Shown here piece after piece: positions 5,643-16,200 of a stretch of 64,000 nt of DNA (positions are counted from its first letter, which is position 1; every line of letters begins with the position of its first letter). The position numbers were made by a program, and so were the translations under genes. The notes under the pieces were generated by a model that was not told where the DNA came from, made no database searches, and was given only the letters and a program-made list of their open reading frames with translations. The DNA comes from Alteromonas halophila (lineage in GTDB: Bacteria > Pseudomonadota > Gammaproteobacteria > Enterobacterales > Alteromonadaceae), in contig NZ_BMXP01000014.1 of the NCBI RefSeq assembly GCF_014651815.1, positions 1 through 64,000 of the forward strand. Direction: 5' to 3'.

Positions 5643-8243
5643 TCAGGCGTCAGCCGCTTCCTCGGCTTCCAGAAAGTCCTTGGCAAAACGTTGCAGTACG
5701 CCGCCCGCTTCGTAAATGGATACCTCTTCGCCAGTATCCAGTCGACAGGTGACCGGTACGTCCATGGTCTCGCCATTTTGCCGTGTCACTTTCAGGGTCA
5801 GGGTGGCGCCGGCCTGCGGCTCGCCTTCTACGTCGTAGGTTTCGGTGCCGTCCAATTCCAGCGTTTTACGGGTAGTGCCGGGTTTAAACTCCAGCGGCAG
5901 TACACCCATTCCAATCAGGTTGGTACGGTGAATACGCTCGAAACCTTCGGCGACAATCACTTCCACGCCGGCCAGACGCACGCCCTTGGCTGCCCAGTCG
6001 CGAGACGAGCCCTGCCCGTAATCGGCACCGGCAACAATGATCAGCGGCTGCTTGCGCTGCATGTAGGTTTCGATGGCTTCCCACATCCGTACCACTTCAC
6101 CTTCGGGCTCAACACGGGCCAGTGAGCCCTGTTTAACCTCGCCGTTCTCTGTCACCATTTCGTTAAACACTTTGGGGTTCGCGAGGGTGGCGCGCTGCGC
6201 GGTAAGGTGGTCACCACGGTGAGTGGCATACGAGTTAAAGTCTTCCTCTGGCACACCCATTGTGGTCAGGTACTCGCCGGCCGCACTGCTGGCCAGAATG
6301 GCGTTAGAAGGTGACAGGTGGTCGGTAGTGATATTGTCCCCTAAAATTGCCAGCGGACGCATGCCTTTCATGGTGCGCGGCGCATCCATGGCACCCTCCC
6401 AGTAAGGCGGACGTCGAATATAGGTACTCATTTCACGCCAGTCATACAGTGGGTTGATATTACTGCCGTCATCCACCTTCAAATCGAACATTGGCTCGTA
6501 CACTTTGCGGAAGTGCTCGGGCTTCACATGTTCGGCGATCATGGCATCGATTTCCTCATCGCTGGGCCATAAGTCTTTTAAGGTGACCGGGTTGCCGTCG
6601 TGATCGGTGCCCAGTACGTCTTTTTCGATATCAAAGCGAATGGTACCGGCAATCGCGTAGGCGACGACCAGCGCCGGTGAGGCCAGAAAGGCCTGCTTGG
6701 CGTAAGGGTGGATGCGTCCGTCAAAGTTACGGTTACCGCTTAACACCGCCGTGGAATATAAATCGCGGTCGATAATTTCCTGCTGAATTTTTGGATCCAG
6801 CGCGCCACTCATGCCGTTACAGGTGGTGCAGGCGAAGGCCACCACACCAAAACCTAAAGTCTCCAGTTCGGACAGCAGGTTCGACTCTTCCAGATACAGT
6901 TTAACGGCTTTGGAGCCTGGGGCCAGTGAGGATTTCACCCAGGGCTTGCGCATCAGGCCTTTTTCGTTGGCTTTTTTAGCCAGCAGTCCGGCGGCAATCA
7001 CGTTGCGCGGGTTACTGGTGTTGGTGCAACTGGTAATGGCGGCGATGATGACCGCGCCGTCGGGCAGTTTGCCGTCTTCCTCCTGCCAGTCGCCTGCAAT
7101 ACCGCGATTGGCCAGCTCTGTAGTCGGTAAACGGGCATGCGGGTTAGAAGGTCCGGCCATGGTACGTTCAACCGCAGACAAGTCAAATTGCAGGGTGCGT
7201 TCGTATTCTGCTGACTTCAGTGAGTCAGCCCACAGACCGGTATGTTTGGCGTAGTTTTCAACCAGTTCAATCTGCTTTTCTTCACGGCCAGTGAGTTTAA
7301 GGTAATCAATGGTCTGTTCATCAATGTAGAACATCGCCGCGCTGGCACCGTACTCCGGTGTCATATTCGAGATGGTGGCACGGTCGCCTAACGTCAGGTG
7401 TGACGCGCCTTCGCCATAAAATTCGAGGTACGCCGAGACAACACGTTCTTTACGTAAAAACTCAGTCAGTGCCAGTACGATATCGGTGGCGGTAATCCCC
7501 GGTTGTGGCTTACCGGTCAGTTCAACGCCCACAATGTCAGGCAAACGCATGTAAGACGCACGTCCCAGCATCACACTTTCGGCTTCCAGACCGCCAACAC
7601 CCAGTGCTATCACACCCAGCGCATCCACGTGCGGCGTGTGGCTGTCGGTGCCGACCAGAGTGTCGGGGAAGGCTACGCCGTCGCGGGCATGGATCACCGG
7701 TGACATACGTTCTAAGTTTATCTGGTGCATGATGCCGTTACCCGGCGGGATCACATCCACGTTTTTAAACGCGGTTTTGGTCCAGTTGATAAAGTGAAAG
7801 CGGTCGTCATTACGGCGGTCTTCAATGGCGCGGTTTTTCTCAAAGGCATCTTTTTCAAACCCGGCATGCTCTACCGCCAGTGAGTGGTCAACAATCAGCT
7901 GCGTGGGGACCACCGGATTGACCTTGGCGGGATCGCCGCCTTTCTCAGCAATGGCATCGCGCAGACCAGCCAGGTCAACCAGCGCGGTCTGCCCCAGAAT
8001 GTCATGGCATACTACGCGGGCCGGATACCAGGGAAAATCCCGATCGCGCTTGCGAAAGATATGTTGTTCCAGTGCACCTTTAAGCTGCTCTGGCGGGCAG
8101 CGTCTGACCAGGTTCTCGGCCAGCACGCGGGAGGTATAGGGCAGGGTGTCATAGGCACCGGGTTTCATTGTATCCACAGCCTCGCGGGTATCGAAGTAAT
8201 CTAGGTTACTGCCGGGCAATGGTTTACGGTAATCGAAATTCAT
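5643..8243 (-). CDS. acnD: Fe/S-dependent 2-methylisocitrate dehydratase AcnD
   Basis: This 866-residue aconitase-superfamily enzyme dehydrates 2-methylcitrate to 2-methylaconitate, which PrpF then isomerises. The three [4Fe-4S] ligands are visible: Cys406 in SCTNTSNP, and Cys472 and Cys475 in CTTCNG. The swivel domain with GSSRDWAAKG lies near the C-terminus. The N-terminal MNFDYRKPLPGSNLDYFDTR is typical of AcnD rather than AcnA. The length is that of the family. It lies between prpC (87 bases upstream) and prpF. An AcnD-PrpF pair replaces the PrpD dehydratase used by Salmonella, as is common in Shewanella and relatives. Confidence 0.96.
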   Translation of the reverse strand: MNFDYRKPLPGSNLDYFDTREAVDTMKPGAYDTLPYTSRVLAENLVRRCPPEQLKGALEQHIFRKRDRDFPWYPARVVCHDILGQTALVDLAGLRDAIAEKGGDPAKVNPVVPTQLIVDHSLAVEHAGFEKDAFEKNRAIEDRRNDDRFHFINWTKTAFKNVDVIPPGNGIMHQINLERMSPVIHARDGVAFPDTLVGTDSHTPHVDALGVIALGVGGLEAESVMLGRASYMRLPDIVGVELTGKPQPGITATDIVLALTEFLRKERVVSAYLEFYGEGASHLTLGDRATISNMTPEYGASAAMFYIDEQTIDYLKLTGREEKQIELVENYAKHTGLWADSLKSAEYERTLQFDLSAVERTMAGPSNPHARLPTTELANRGIAGDWQEEDGKLPDGAVIIAAITSCTNTSNPRNVIAAGLLAKKANEKGLMRKPWVKSSLAPGSKAVKLYLEESNLLSELETLGFGVVAFACTTCNGMSGALDPKIQQEIIDRDLYSTAVLSGNRNFDGRIHPYAKQAFLASPALVVAYAIAGTIRFDIEKDVLGTDHDGNPVTLKDLWPSDEEIDAMIAEHVKPEHFRKVYEPMFDLKVDDGSNINPLYDWREMSTYIRRPPYWEGAMDAPRTMKGMRPLAILGDNITTDHLSPSNAILASSAAGEYLTTMGVPEEDFNSYATHRGDHLTAQRATLANPKVFNEMVTENGEVKQGSLARVEPEGEVVRMWEAIETYMQRKQPLIIVAGADYGQGSSRDWAAKGVRLAGVEVIVAEGFERIHRTNLIGMGVLPLEFKPGTTRKTLELDGTETYDVEGEPQAGATLTLKVTRQNGETMDVPVTCRLDTGEEVSIYEAGGVLQRFAKDFLEAEEAADA

Positions 8244-8296
8244 TTAGGTCTCCTTGCACGAGGTAGGGTCAGTGCAGCCTGTCTTAGCGTGAAGCA

Positions 8297-8316
8297 GGCG
8301 GGGTAGGCACCCCGCC
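8297..8316. repeat. GC-rich hairpin between prpC and acnD
   Basis: A perfect 8-bp stem (ggcggggt, 8297-8304; accccgcc, 8309-8316) with a 4-base loop lies in the 87-base gap between prpC and acnD. No T-run follows on the minus strand, so it is more likely an mRNA-stability or processing element within the operon than a terminator. Confidence 0.55.
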
Positions 8317-8330
8317 GAAAAGTCAGATAA

Positions 8331-9452
8331 TCAACGCTCTGAAATGGGTGGAACGCTGCGCAGTTCTTCACCGGTATAGTCCGCAGAGGGGCGGATGATA
8401 CGGTTGTCGGCACGTTGTTCCATCACGTGTGCGGCCCAGCCGGTCAGACGCGACATCACGAAAATTGGGGTAAACAGCTTGGTGGGAATACCCATGAAGT
8501 TATACGCGGAGGCATGGAAGAAATCGGCATTACAGAACAGTTTTTTCTCGCGCCACATGACTTCTTCACAACGCACAGATACCGGGTATAACACCTCATC
8601 GCCAACATCTTTGGCGAGTTTTTCAGACCACTGTTTGATAATTTCATTACGGGGATCAGAGTCTGAATACACAGCATGACCAAAGCCCATGATCTTCTCT
8701 TTACGCTCCAGCATGCCCATCATTTCCTGCTCGGCGTGATCCGGCGACTCAAATTTCTCAATCATAGCCATGGCCGCTTCATTGGCCCCCCCGTGCAGAG
8801 GTCCGCGCAGAGAACCAATGGCACCGGTCACGCACGAATGCATGTCAGACAGGGTCGATGCGCATACCCGCGCCGTGAAGGTAGAGGCATTAAATTCGTG
8901 TTCAGCGTACAGGATAAGCGATACATGCATAACCTGTTCGTGCAGTTCACTGGGCTTCTCGCCGTGCAGCAGGTGCAGGAAGTGGCTGCCAATAGAATCG
9001 TCGTTGGTTTCAACATCGACACGCACGCCGTCGTGGCTGAAGCGGTACCAGTAGCAAATAATACTCGGGAAGCAGGCCAGCATGCGGTCGGTGGCATCCT
9101 GTTGTTCAGAAAAGTCTTCTTCGGTTTCCAGGTTACCCAGCATTGAGCAGCCGGTACGCAGAACATCCATGGGATGCGCGTCTTTAGGAATGCGCTCAAG
9201 CACTTCTTTAAGCGCATCTGGCAGCCCCCGCAGTGAACGCAGCTTTTCTTTGTAGCTGTCCAGTTCGGCCTGGGTGGGCAGCTTACCTTTTAAAATAAGG
9301 TGCGCGACTTCTTCAAACTCACAGTTATTCGCCAGATCTTTAACATCATAGCCACGGTACGTCAGGCCCGAGCCTGATTTACCGACGGTTGATAGGGCTG
9401 TTTTACCGGCTACCTGGCCGCGCAGTCCGGCTCCACCAAGTTGTTTTGCCAT
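8331..9452 (-). CDS. prpC: 2-methylcitrate synthase PrpC
   Basis: This 373-residue citrate-synthase-family enzyme condenses propionyl-CoA with oxaloacetate to give 2-methylcitrate, the entry step of the cycle. Catalytic motifs are present: His220 in GSLRGPLHGGANEAA, His259 in MGFGHAVY, and the Asp in NADFFHASAYN. The conserved EHEFNAST (about 184-191) and C-terminal RADNRIIRPSADYTG are also seen. The short length (about 370, not 430) is that of methylcitrate synthases rather than the housekeeping GltA. It lies 42 bases after prpB and 87 before acnD in the same operon. Confidence 0.96.
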   Translation of the reverse strand: MAKQLGGAGLRGQVAGKTALSTVGKSGSGLTYRGYDVKDLANNCEFEEVAHLILKGKLPTQAELDSYKEKLRSLRGLPDALKEVLERIPKDAHPMDVLRTGCSMLGNLETEEDFSEQQDATDRMLACFPSIICYWYRFSHDGVRVDVETNDDSIGSHFLHLLHGEKPSELHEQVMHVSLILYAEHEFNASTFTARVCASTLSDMHSCVTGAIGSLRGPLHGGANEAAMAMIEKFESPDHAEQEMMGMLERKEKIMGFGHAVYSDSDPRNEIIKQWSEKLAKDVGDEVLYPVSVRCEEVMWREKKLFCNADFFHASAYNFMGIPTKLFTPIFVMSRLTGWAAHVMEQRADNRIIRPSADYTGEELRSVPPISER

Positions 9453-9494
9453 GTGATTGTCTCCTGAATACGTTAAAAAGTAGGGTTGTTCGAC

Positions 9495-10370
9495 TTAGTC
9501 TTTGTTTTTACTGAATAATTCATCGAGTTTTTGTTCGTACTCGTGATAACCAAGGTAATCGTACAGTTCCATGCGGGTTTGCATCATATCGACTACTGCC
9601 GTTTGATCGCCGTTGTCCAATATAGACTGATACACGGTTTCTGCCGCCTTGTTCATGGCGCGGAATGCACTTAACGGATAAAGCACCATGTCTGCGCCCC
9701 ATTCGCCAAGCTGCTGTTTGTTCCAAAGTTCCGTTTTTCCAAACTCGGTAATGTTAGCCAGAATGGGTACATCCAGTGCTTCACGGAACGCACGGTAGTG
9801 TTCTTCGGTTTGCACTGCCTCGGCGAAGATCCCGTCAGCTCCGGCTTCTACATAGGCTTTGGCGCGCGCGATGGCGGCATCCAGTCCTTCAATACCAAAA
9901 GCATCGGTGCGGGCCATGATAAAGAAATCAGGACCGGTGCGGGCATCCACCGCCGCTTTGATGCGATCAACCATTTCATCAACTGACACCACTTCTTTGT
10001 TGGGGCGGTGACCACACCGCTTCTGCGCCACCTGATCTTCCATATGAACCGCTGCAGCACCGGCTTTCTCCATGTCTCTGACGGTTTTGGCAATGTTAAA
10101 TGCGCCACCCCAGCCTGTATCGATGTCAACCAGTAACGGCAGGTCGCAGGCACTGGTGATACGCTGCACATCAGCAATAACATCGTTCAGCGAGGTCATG
10201 CCCAGATCAGGCAGGCCATACGAGGCATTGGCCACGCCGCCGCCAGACAGGTAGATCGCCTGATGACCGATGGATTTCGCCATGATCGCGGTATAGGCGT
10301 TAATGGTGCCTACGATTTGCAACGGTTTGTTGTTCGCTAACGCGTTTCTGAATTTCTTTCCTGCACTCAT
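9495..10370 (-). CDS. prpB: 2-methylisocitrate lyase PrpB
   Basis: This 291-residue member of the isocitrate-lyase/PEP-mutase superfamily splits 2-methylisocitrate into pyruvate and succinate, the last step of the cycle. The lyase signature [10 protein letters not shown] places the catalytic Cys at residue 119. The metal-binding VDIDTGWGG (about 81-89) is conserved. The ATG at 10370 is preferred over the in-frame TTG at 10376 because aaggg lies 8 bases before the ATG. It is 21 bases after the regulator gene and 42 before prpC, so it is clearly operonic. Confidence 0.95.
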   Translation of the reverse strand: MSAGKKFRNALANNKPLQIVGTINAYTAIMAKSIGHQAIYLSGGGVANASYGLPDLGMTSLNDVIADVQRITSACDLPLLVDIDTGWGGAFNIAKTVRDMEKAGAAAVHMEDQVAQKRCGHRPNKEVVSVDEMVDRIKAAVDARTGPDFFIMARTDAFGIEGLDAAIARAKAYVEAGADGIFAEAVQTEEHYRAFREALDVPILANITEFGKTELWNKQQLGEWGADMVLYPLSAFRAMNKAAETVYQSILDNGDQTAVVDMMQTRMELYDYLGYHEYEQKLDELFSKNKD

Positions 10371-10391
10371 AATCAATGCCCTTATAGTGGT

Positions 10392-11066
10392 TTAAGGAGA
10401 AGGTGAACGAAGCTTGGCTTCGATATTATTTTTTGAATAAAGAATATGGCGGCGCATCAGGATTTCTGCGAGTTCCTCATCGCGATTCGCGATGGCATGC
10501 ACAATGTTGCGGTGTTCGTCATAGGCACGGGTGACCCGCGGACCAGCCATGCCCAGTTGCACCCGGTACATGCGTACCAGATGGTACAGACCGTCAATCA
10601 GCACACTGATGAGATGGGCGTTTTTGCTGCCCAGCACGATACGATAGTGAAAATCTACGTCACCGGCTTCCTGATAGTAAGACTGACCGTCTTTGACTTT
10701 ATTAAAATGGCTGTCGATAAGGCCCTGCAGTGAGGCAATTTCCTCATCCTGCATATTACGCGCAGCGAGCCGGGCGGCCATACCTTCCAGTGCTTCGCGT
10801 ACCTGATAAAGCTGGATCAGTCCGTCCGGTGACAGGTCGACAACCCTTGCGCCGACGTTGGCACGACGTTCCACAAGATGACAACTGGCCAGACGGTTAA
10901 TTGCTTCGCGGATAACCGCACGGCTGACCTCATACCTTGTCGACAATTCGGTTTCGCTTAGCTTGCTGCCAGACGCAATCAGTCCTTCAACGATATCTTT
11001 ACGCAGCTGAAAGAACGTCTTATCTGCGTTGGTGACGGGTTGTTCTATACCGAGACTCATAGCCAT
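10392..11066 (-). CDS. GntR/FadR-family regulator of the methylcitrate operon
   Basis: This 224-residue regulator has an N-terminal winged helix-turn-helix (about residues 17-80, with LSETELSTRYEVSRAVIREAI as the HTH) and an FCD-type ligand domain (about 85-215, with helical DVDFHYRI and His residues). It is the first gene of the prp operon. The open frame extends upstream to 11171, but that part lies over the promoter and operators, so the start is placed at ATG 11066 (or 11060), near residue 36 of the long frame. No good Shine-Dalgarno is seen. Two copies of tgtcgacaatatag in inverted orientation upstream fit the GntR operator style, so it probably senses a cycle intermediate and controls its own operon. 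Activator versus repressor cannot be read; overlap with the -10 box favours repression. Confidence 0.9.
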   Translation of the reverse strand: MAMSLGIEQPVTNADKTFFQLRKDIVEGLIASGSKLSETELSTRYEVSRAVIREAINRLASCHLVERRANVGARVVDLSPDGLIQLYQVREALEGMAARLAARNMQDEEIASLQGLIDSHFNKVKDGQSYYQEAGDVDFHYRIVLGSKNAHLISVLIDGLYHLVRMYRVQLGMAGPRVTRAYDEHRNIVHAIANRDEELAEILMRRHILYSKNNIEAKLRSPSP

Positions 11067-11090
11067 TGAAGTGATGATTGTTGATTTAGA

Positions 11091-11151
11091 TGTCGACAAT
11101 ATAGTGGTGGAATAGCGCTTCGTCAAATAAAAGACAGCTATATTGTCGACA
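11091..11151 (-). promoter_or_regulatory. prp operon promoter with paired GntR-type operators
   Basis: On the minus strand a sigma70 promoter is readable: TTGACG (11121-11126), 17 bases, TATATT (11098-11103). The 14-base sequence tgtcgacaatatag (11091-11104) overlaps the -10 box and recurs as an exact inverted copy at 11138-11151, upstream of -35. Each copy contains the palindrome TGTCGACA, close to the FadR-type pattern TNGT-ACNA. A regulator dimer at each site could block or loop the promoter. That the adjacent GntR protein binds here is inference. Confidence 0.8.
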
Positions 11152-11249
11152 ACTGAGGCTGATGAGGCCAATGTCTTATGCAGTTGCTGCGGGAAGCGAC
11201 GAGCGTGACGCTCCCTGTTTTCGGTGGCGGTTGCACCGTCGCCGCAAAC

Positions 11250-13283
11250 CTAATAGCCCGCGATAGTGACCTCTTTACGCACCTTGACCGGAATATTGAG
11301 GCTATCCCAGGCCATATCGATGGCGGGGATCTCAATATCATGGTTGGCCAGTGCCCAGCTGGCATAGCGGTTATTCAGTTTACGGTATCGCAAACGTCCA
11401 GTGACCGTTAACGGAGTCTTCGCCCAGGCCGGTACACGGAACTCATAAGTGACAATATCAGACTCTCCGGCGGGAATAACGCGTTTGAAAGACTCACCAA
11501 TACGGTTAAATAAATCATGCTTCCATACCAGCTTGCCTTGCCGGTCAACCGGCAGCGAGCGATAAAAATAGGCGCTGGGATCAACATCTCCGCCAGGCTG
11601 AATTTCACCGCTCACATACACCCTGGCACCGCTTGCGTCGGTCACCGTCAGCTCTACCCAGGCTTCGTTGATGTCGATAGTGCCGCCGGGAAAGTTATGG
11701 CCAACTCCCTGATTGGTGACAACTAGCTGGATACGGGCCAGTTCACCCAGGTAATAGAAGTATGGCGTTTCGGTGCGATCACGAATAGCTTCATCCAGAA
11801 ATTGCAGGTTTTGTACCGCATCGCTGCGGTGAGGCGGTTCAATTTGCAGTCGCATTTTGTTGGTCTGCAAAAAAGCTTTGGTTGCCTCGAAGTGCTCGGT
11901 ATCACCGCGCAACAAAGGTAAAAACGTCGCAGCACCAGGAAAATGGTGCGATCGCACCTGACCGTCCTTGTCCGCAGACGGATCATTAAGCGCCATCAGC
12001 GGCATATGGCAGTCCTGGCAACGGGTGTACTCAGCACTGGCAAAGTTTTCCTGATGATGCTGAGAGAACGGACCCTGCAGCCAGGCACCGTACTCATCCT
12101 GCATTTTTACCCAGCCCCAGTTGTTCATGTCGGCATCCATAAACTGTGTATGGCAACTGGCACAAACCTTAGGATCTTTGAGAATATCGTGCATCATATC
12201 GGCCTTGTGCTGGTCTGGTTTCACTTTGATCAGGCGCTGATTCAGTGCTACCAGTAGCGGATTGTCACTGTGTTCAAAAAGATAATGGCGGGCGGGAGTA
12301 AACTCGTAACTGGCCACCCCTTTGATGTGCGGCAGGTTTTTTATCCCGTGGCAACTCATGCACGAGACGCCCTGCTGATTCGACAACGTACCAGAAATTC
12401 CCCCGTGTTCGCCGCCCGGTGTCAGCTCGCCGCTGAGCAGTGCGACAGGCGCATGGCAGCCTTCACAGTACCGGGCCGCCGCAATTCCCTTATTCTCTAC
12501 CAGCAGGGTAATATTTTTTACGTAGGCAGGGTCGGATGCGGCCTGCTGATGCATGGATGAAACCCACTGCTTGCCAACATCGGCATGGCAGGCCATACAT
12601 TCAAAGGAATTACCCAACTGCTCAGGAGGCACAAACTTTCCATGCACGGTTTCCGTCTGACTGGGTCTGAACGGATGCGGCCCGTAGGCCTGCTGATAGG
12701 AGGCAACAACACCGTCGCTGGCCTGCGGCTGCAGGTTGCCCGGGTAAAACAGGGTAAGCAGCACCAGTACCGCGATGAAGCTCACGTTGTACAGGGAGAT
12801 CCTGATGAGCATGGGTTTGGTGACACTGGGCAGCGCCCCGTAGGGCCCTTTTTTTCGCTTTTCCGGCAGATAACGAATATGCCAGTAAATATGCAGAATA
12901 AGGGCAGTCAGGAAACTAAAGGTAAAAAACAGGTGCGCATCAACAACCCAGCGCAGCGCTTCAGACTGACCTGCAACTAACAGGTGCCAGCCGCTCAGTG
13001 CACCGCCCAGATACAGGAAAAACAGTACCAGGCCGCTGGCGAGTAATCCGGCCCGCCGAAATCCCAGTGTGCGCCTGAAGTGAACCAGAAAGTAGGGCAG
13101 GGCTAACAGACTAAACGCCAGGCCACTGAACAGGTGGGCCAGTATATTCCACTGCTGCCATACGCTGTGTGAACTGAAAAAAAGAATAATGACGCCGCTG
13201 AATGTCGCCAGCAGCAGGAAAATATTCATGCCGACAGACAGTTGGCGGTCACTGCGCAGTAGCGTATCGAGCGGCGTATTCAT
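11250..13283 (-). CDS. membrane-bound pentahaem c-type cytochrome
   Basis: The 677-residue product has an N-terminal membrane domain with about five hydrophobic segments (roughly 18-37, 46-68, 79-101, 113-137 and 160-180). A periplasmic domain follows with five CxxCH haem-c motifs (starting at residues 229, 273, 308, 374 and 422). The last 200 residues or so lack haem motifs and look beta-rich (for example VVTNQGVGHNFPGG and VTGRLRYRKLNNR). Several His residues in the membrane part could bind haem b, so it may link the quinone pool to periplasmic electron carriers. Its ATG overlaps the end of the FG-GAP/HEAT gene (ATGA, 4 bases), so the two are translationally coupled. I do not recognise a named family. 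A cytochrome-c554-like electron-transfer role is inferred. Confidence 0.85.
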   Translation of the reverse strand: MNTPLDTLLRSDRQLSVGMNIFLLLATFSGVIILFFSSHSVWQQWNILAHLFSGLAFSLLALPYFLVHFRRTLGFRRAGLLASGLVLFFLYLGGALSGWHLLVAGQSEALRWVVDAHLFFTFSFLTALILHIYWHIRYLPEKRKKGPYGALPSVTKPMLIRISLYNVSFIAVLVLLTLFYPGNLQPQASDGVVASYQQAYGPHPFRPSQTETVHGKFVPPEQLGNSFECMACHADVGKQWVSSMHQQAASDPAYVKNITLLVENKGIAAARYCEGCHAPVALLSGELTPGGEHGGISGTLSNQQGVSCMSCHGIKNLPHIKGVASYEFTPARHYLFEHSDNPLLVALNQRLIKVKPDQHKADMMHDILKDPKVCASCHTQFMDADMNNWGWVKMQDEYGAWLQGPFSQHHQENFASAEYTRCQDCHMPLMALNDPSADKDGQVRSHHFPGAATFLPLLRGDTEHFEATKAFLQTNKMRLQIEPPHRSDAVQNLQFLDEAIRDRTETPYFYYLGELARIQLVVTNQGVGHNFPGGTIDINEAWVELTVTDASGARVYVSGEIQPGGDVDPSAYFYRSLPVDRQGKLVWKHDLFNRIGESFKRVIPAGESDIVTYEFRVPAWAKTPLTVTGRLRYRKLNNRYASWALANHDIEIPAIDMAWDSLNIPVKVRKEVTIAGY

Positions 13284-16200
13284 GTGTTATCTCCCATCAG
13301 TGAGAGCAGTTGATGGTCTGGCAGTTCCATTAATTGCGCTGCTTTAAGGCGGGTATAACGGCTGTTGCCGGTGTCATTAAACACCTCAGACTGAATCGCG
13401 CGCAGGGAATCGGAAGCCAGTGGTGTGGGCAGGGCAAGTAACATATCGACGATATCACTGCCTTTGAGGTTCTCTGCATACAAAGGAATAAATTGCTCTG
13501 CAATACTCATCTCTCGGGACGCTGCCAGCTGTAAAAGGGCTTGCTTACTGGCCCAGCTCTGAGACTCGCTGTTCATGAGCTGGTTAAATATCATGCGCAC
13601 TTTGATTCGAGAACTGGCAGACAGCGCATCGACGGTATCGGCATATATCCAGCGAAGCAGGGCAATGTGTGCATCGTCTGGCGTGTTATCCAGTGCTGAC
13701 TGCATTCTGTTTGTGTACGGAATACCCGCATGGGTAAGGGCATTGAACAGCGGTGCGGCGAGGGGGACCAGGTTTCGGTCCAAAAGGTGTGCAACGGCCA
13801 GTGGTCGGTACTCAGCTTTAAGCAAGCTCACCGCACGGACGAGTTCTTCACTGTCGTTAGCGTCTCGCGCCCATGCCTGAGCAAGCGCCTGCACGGTCGC
13901 CCGGGACAGCGGCAGAGAGTGGGGGAAGGCCTTTAACAGCGACAGCCGTGCAGGGGCATTCCAGGCCAGTAACTCGGCTTCATAGTCAGGACGTTGTGCA
14001 GGGGAGGCCAGCGTAAGCGCAATACCCAGTCGCTTGAGCCTGATGGTATCGGATAATGTTTCAGGCACTTGCGTGACGACCGGTAACAGGTGGTTGTCCT
14101 GACTGCGTCCGGCAATGGTCAGCATTGCTGCGATCAACGGCTCATTTCGGGTTGCAAGGATGGTTTCAGCAAGTGTGGAAAAGCGTTGCTTTACCTTGTA
14201 TTTAGCGATGACCAGCCCATCACTTTCGGTAAACAGATATGAAAAGAGGTTAAGCTGCCTGTGCAGTACTTCAGCGTCGATTGTATTGTCATAGTGTTCA
14301 GGAATGTAGCGCTGCGCGAGAAGACTGACATCGGCGTAACTGAGTCGCTCTAATGCTATCAGTGCGGCCGCTTTCGCTCTGCCACCAGAAAGGTGGGGCA
14401 ATGTAGCAACAAGTTGTCCGGTTGCGGTTGCACTTCTTATCATGCCAAGTGCTCTGATGAGCCCGGTCTGAATATCTTCATCCGTTGTTCGCGCTAGTTT
14501 CGCGAGTAAAAAGGGCACAGCACGCTGATGCTCGGCATGCGCCAGCGCATTCATAATACATAGCTGAGCCTGCGGCGCGGCGGTGTCGTTAAGCGCGTGC
14601 AGAAGCGGTGCGACAGCAAGGTATTTGCGATGAATGACGGCTTCTTCCTGTTCATAAAAATGTGCCAGCATGCCGGCCGTGGCACACACAATTTCCGGGT
14701 CGTCAGACGCCAGAAGCGGAGTGATGCGGGCAATACTGCTTTCCATTTCACGTTGTTTCAGGTGATGCAATGCGGACAGGATCAGCGACCTGCTACTGGA
14801 TGCGAGCGCATGAAAAAGCAATGTGCTGGTCTGTGGCGTGTTGGCAGGTGTCAGCCGGGCTAGCAATGTCAGGCGAGTGTCGGGGCTGGCGCGCTGCCAG
14901 ATTCGATCAATGTAATAGGAGGCCAGATCATTGTTTTTTTGCAGTATCGACGCGATTTCGATCAGGGAACGCTGATCAGACGAATCAACCAGTTGCATCA
15001 GGGGGTCCTCCCCGGCAGCAATATCTGCACGCTGCGTAGTGCCATTCATGAGGTCGACGCGATGATAACGGTTAATCTCAACAGCGCCCAGGTTGACCGT
15101 TTTTTGTTTTGTGGTGATGGCGATATTGTTCACGGACTGGGCCTTTCCAAGACCGATATGCAAACGGCCATCGTCCGTACCAAAAAGGCCCGCCTGGCCG
15201 CTGAACCGCCGATATATAACCCGGTCTGGCAGCTCCACGGTAATGGTGGCATCAATCCAGCTAAGCGGCTTTTCCGGGACCAGGCCCAGCCAGTTGCCCG
15301 CTGTTTGGGGGACGCTTTTTAAAAGCCGGAAGCCGTCGTTATTATTGCCCTGCAATACTTCAAGCTGGCCGTCATTATCCAGATCCACCCGCAATGCGGT
15401 GCGACCCGAATGTGATGGTAATGCCATACTGACGGTTTGCATCGCTGAAAAGTGAGTGTTGTGCTGATTGCTAAAGACCAAATCAGACTGCGCCTGCGAT
15501 ATATTAGGGGCATCTGCATCGGGCATTGCGCCACCAGACGACACGTACACATCCAGGTCGCCGTCATTGTCCCAGTCGCCCGTCGTCATACCCCAGTTGT
15601 CAAAGTGAAGATTCGGTTTATCAAACCCGTCCTGATAGGTGGTATCCCGCAACTGGCTGTGCTGGTAACTTAGACTAATGCTGCGTTGTGCCCGTGGCCG
15701 GCTGAACAAATAGGATGGTCGTTCGGCGTCGCTGAAATGATCAATCAGCACCGCGCGTGAATCTGTAATATGCAGTTTTCTCAGCGCTTGTTCAGCGACC
15801 TTAAAGGTACGTCCCTGTTCGTTCAGATAGACCTGGGCTGGTGATCCAAACCCGTTCAGTACCAAAAGATCCAACCAGCCGTCATCATTAAAATCGTGCC
15901 ATTGTGATGACAATGTTCTGCCTGCAGCGTCATTAATATCATCTGAGAAAGGGTGTGCTGAAAACGCAAGGTTGCCCTGATTTACCAGTAACAGGTTGGG
16001 TACAGCATCATAAAACGCAGGCTGAAAGTCGACATCCGTGACCGACTTATACCCTGACAGGGTTTCGAAGGTTCGAGCCCCTTTATTGTAATCAATGAAA
16101 CGTGACAAATAGATATCGGCAAGACCGTCCTGATTAAAGTCCGCAATTGCGGCATGGGTCGTCCAGGCGCTAAGGTCTAGTCCGGAAGGTAACGCTACCT

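Noticed and set aside
5445-5776. Open frames in the acnD-prpF spacer
   Set aside because: Translations are Pro/Arg/Gly-rich low-complexity sequence caused by GC-rich repeats and partly overlap acnD in another frame.
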